32,761 nucleotides of DNA. Origin: Planctomycetota bacterium. Its GTDB lineage: Bacteria; Planctomycetota; UBA11346. The notes beneath the pieces were generated by a model. It saw only the letters and a list, made by a program, of their open reading frames with translations. It ran no database searches and had not been told where the DNA came from. The stretch covers positions 1-32,761 of the forward strand of contig REDP01000196.1 in assembly GCA_007693455.1 (NCBI GenBank). The letters are read 5' to 3'. Made by a program: the position numbers and the translations under genes. Shown here piece after piece: positions 32,668 to 32,761 of this stretch (positions are counted from its first letter, which is position 1; each line of letters opens with the position of its first letter).

Positions 32668-32761
32668 GCCTGTGGTCTCATCGAGCCCCAACGGGGCTCC
32701 GTAGTCCAGCCCAGGGTTGCGCTCCTTGAGCGCTACCCTGGGAATGGGGGAAAGAGCGAGT
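32668..32761 (-). repeat. Second palindromic repeat family, inverted copy (cut by window end)
   Basis: The reverse complement matches 12793-12884 at about 87 of 92 bases. It carries the GAGCCCC/GGGGCTC hairpin (32683-32699) and the 15-bp CCCAGGGT...ACCCTGGG hairpin (32710-32742, loop CTT). The match begins sharply at 32668, which marks one boundary of the repeat unit. The other boundary is outside the window. Confidence 0.9.

Overview
The window reads as chromosomal DNA of a Gram-negative bacterium. It has an outer-membrane beta-barrel protein with signal peptide and C-terminal Phe, exported proteins, a membrane-anchored Ser/Thr kinase with a zinc ribbon, and ordinary housekeeping genes. The DUF4380-like protein, the kinase architecture and the many palindromic intergenic repeats suggest the Planctomycetes-Verrucomicrobia-Lentisphaerae group, perhaps Lentisphaerota. 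That placement is inference only; no rRNA or tRNA gene was seen.

Layout. 1-1533 (+) is the 3' part of a large, probably exported, cysteine-free protein with Ig/ASH-like segments. 1619-2422 (+) is fabI. A minus-strand block follows, read right to left: metallophosphoesterase (10842-10078), AI-2E-family membrane protein (9991-8774, with its own terminator), then gltB and gltD (8592-2499). The kinase (11210-12346, +) diverges from the phosphoesterase and converges on dnaE (16624-13004, -) across a 650-bp block of palindromic repeats. A porin (18012-16684, -) lies upstream of dnaE. Then come pflB, pflA and an OFA-family transporter (18464-23128, +), a pyruvate-formate-lyase locus. An AEC transporter and an anchored thioredoxin (24577-23148, -) converge on it. 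glgB (24878-27079, +), a DUF4380-like exported protein (28458-27340, -), sucCD (28699-30871, +) and an overlapping nitroreductase/degenerate PfkB pair (32528-31057, -) complete the window.

Metabolism. The genes fit a heterotroph able to ferment: pyruvate to acetyl-CoA plus formate (PflB activated by PflA), a formate/oxalate-type transporter, succinyl-CoA synthetase, glutamate synthesis (GltBD), glycogen branching and type II fatty-acid synthesis.

Main discovery. Intergenic regions carry a dispersed element of about 140 bp (complete or near-complete copies at 18117, 20880, 24633, 27089 and 30907; partial copies at 10989 and 12911; a possible remnant at 32610). It has about 20-bp terminal inverted repeats beginning CA(A/G)GG, two or three internal hairpins giving a cloverleaf-like fold, no coding capacity, and 10-bp flanking direct repeats. 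These are perfect at two copies and 9/10 at two more, so the element looks like a MITE that duplicates 10 bp of target. One internal stem shows a compensatory base-pair change, and another resembles a two-way intrinsic terminator. A second palindromic family (12492-12884, and inverted at 32668-32761) is also present.
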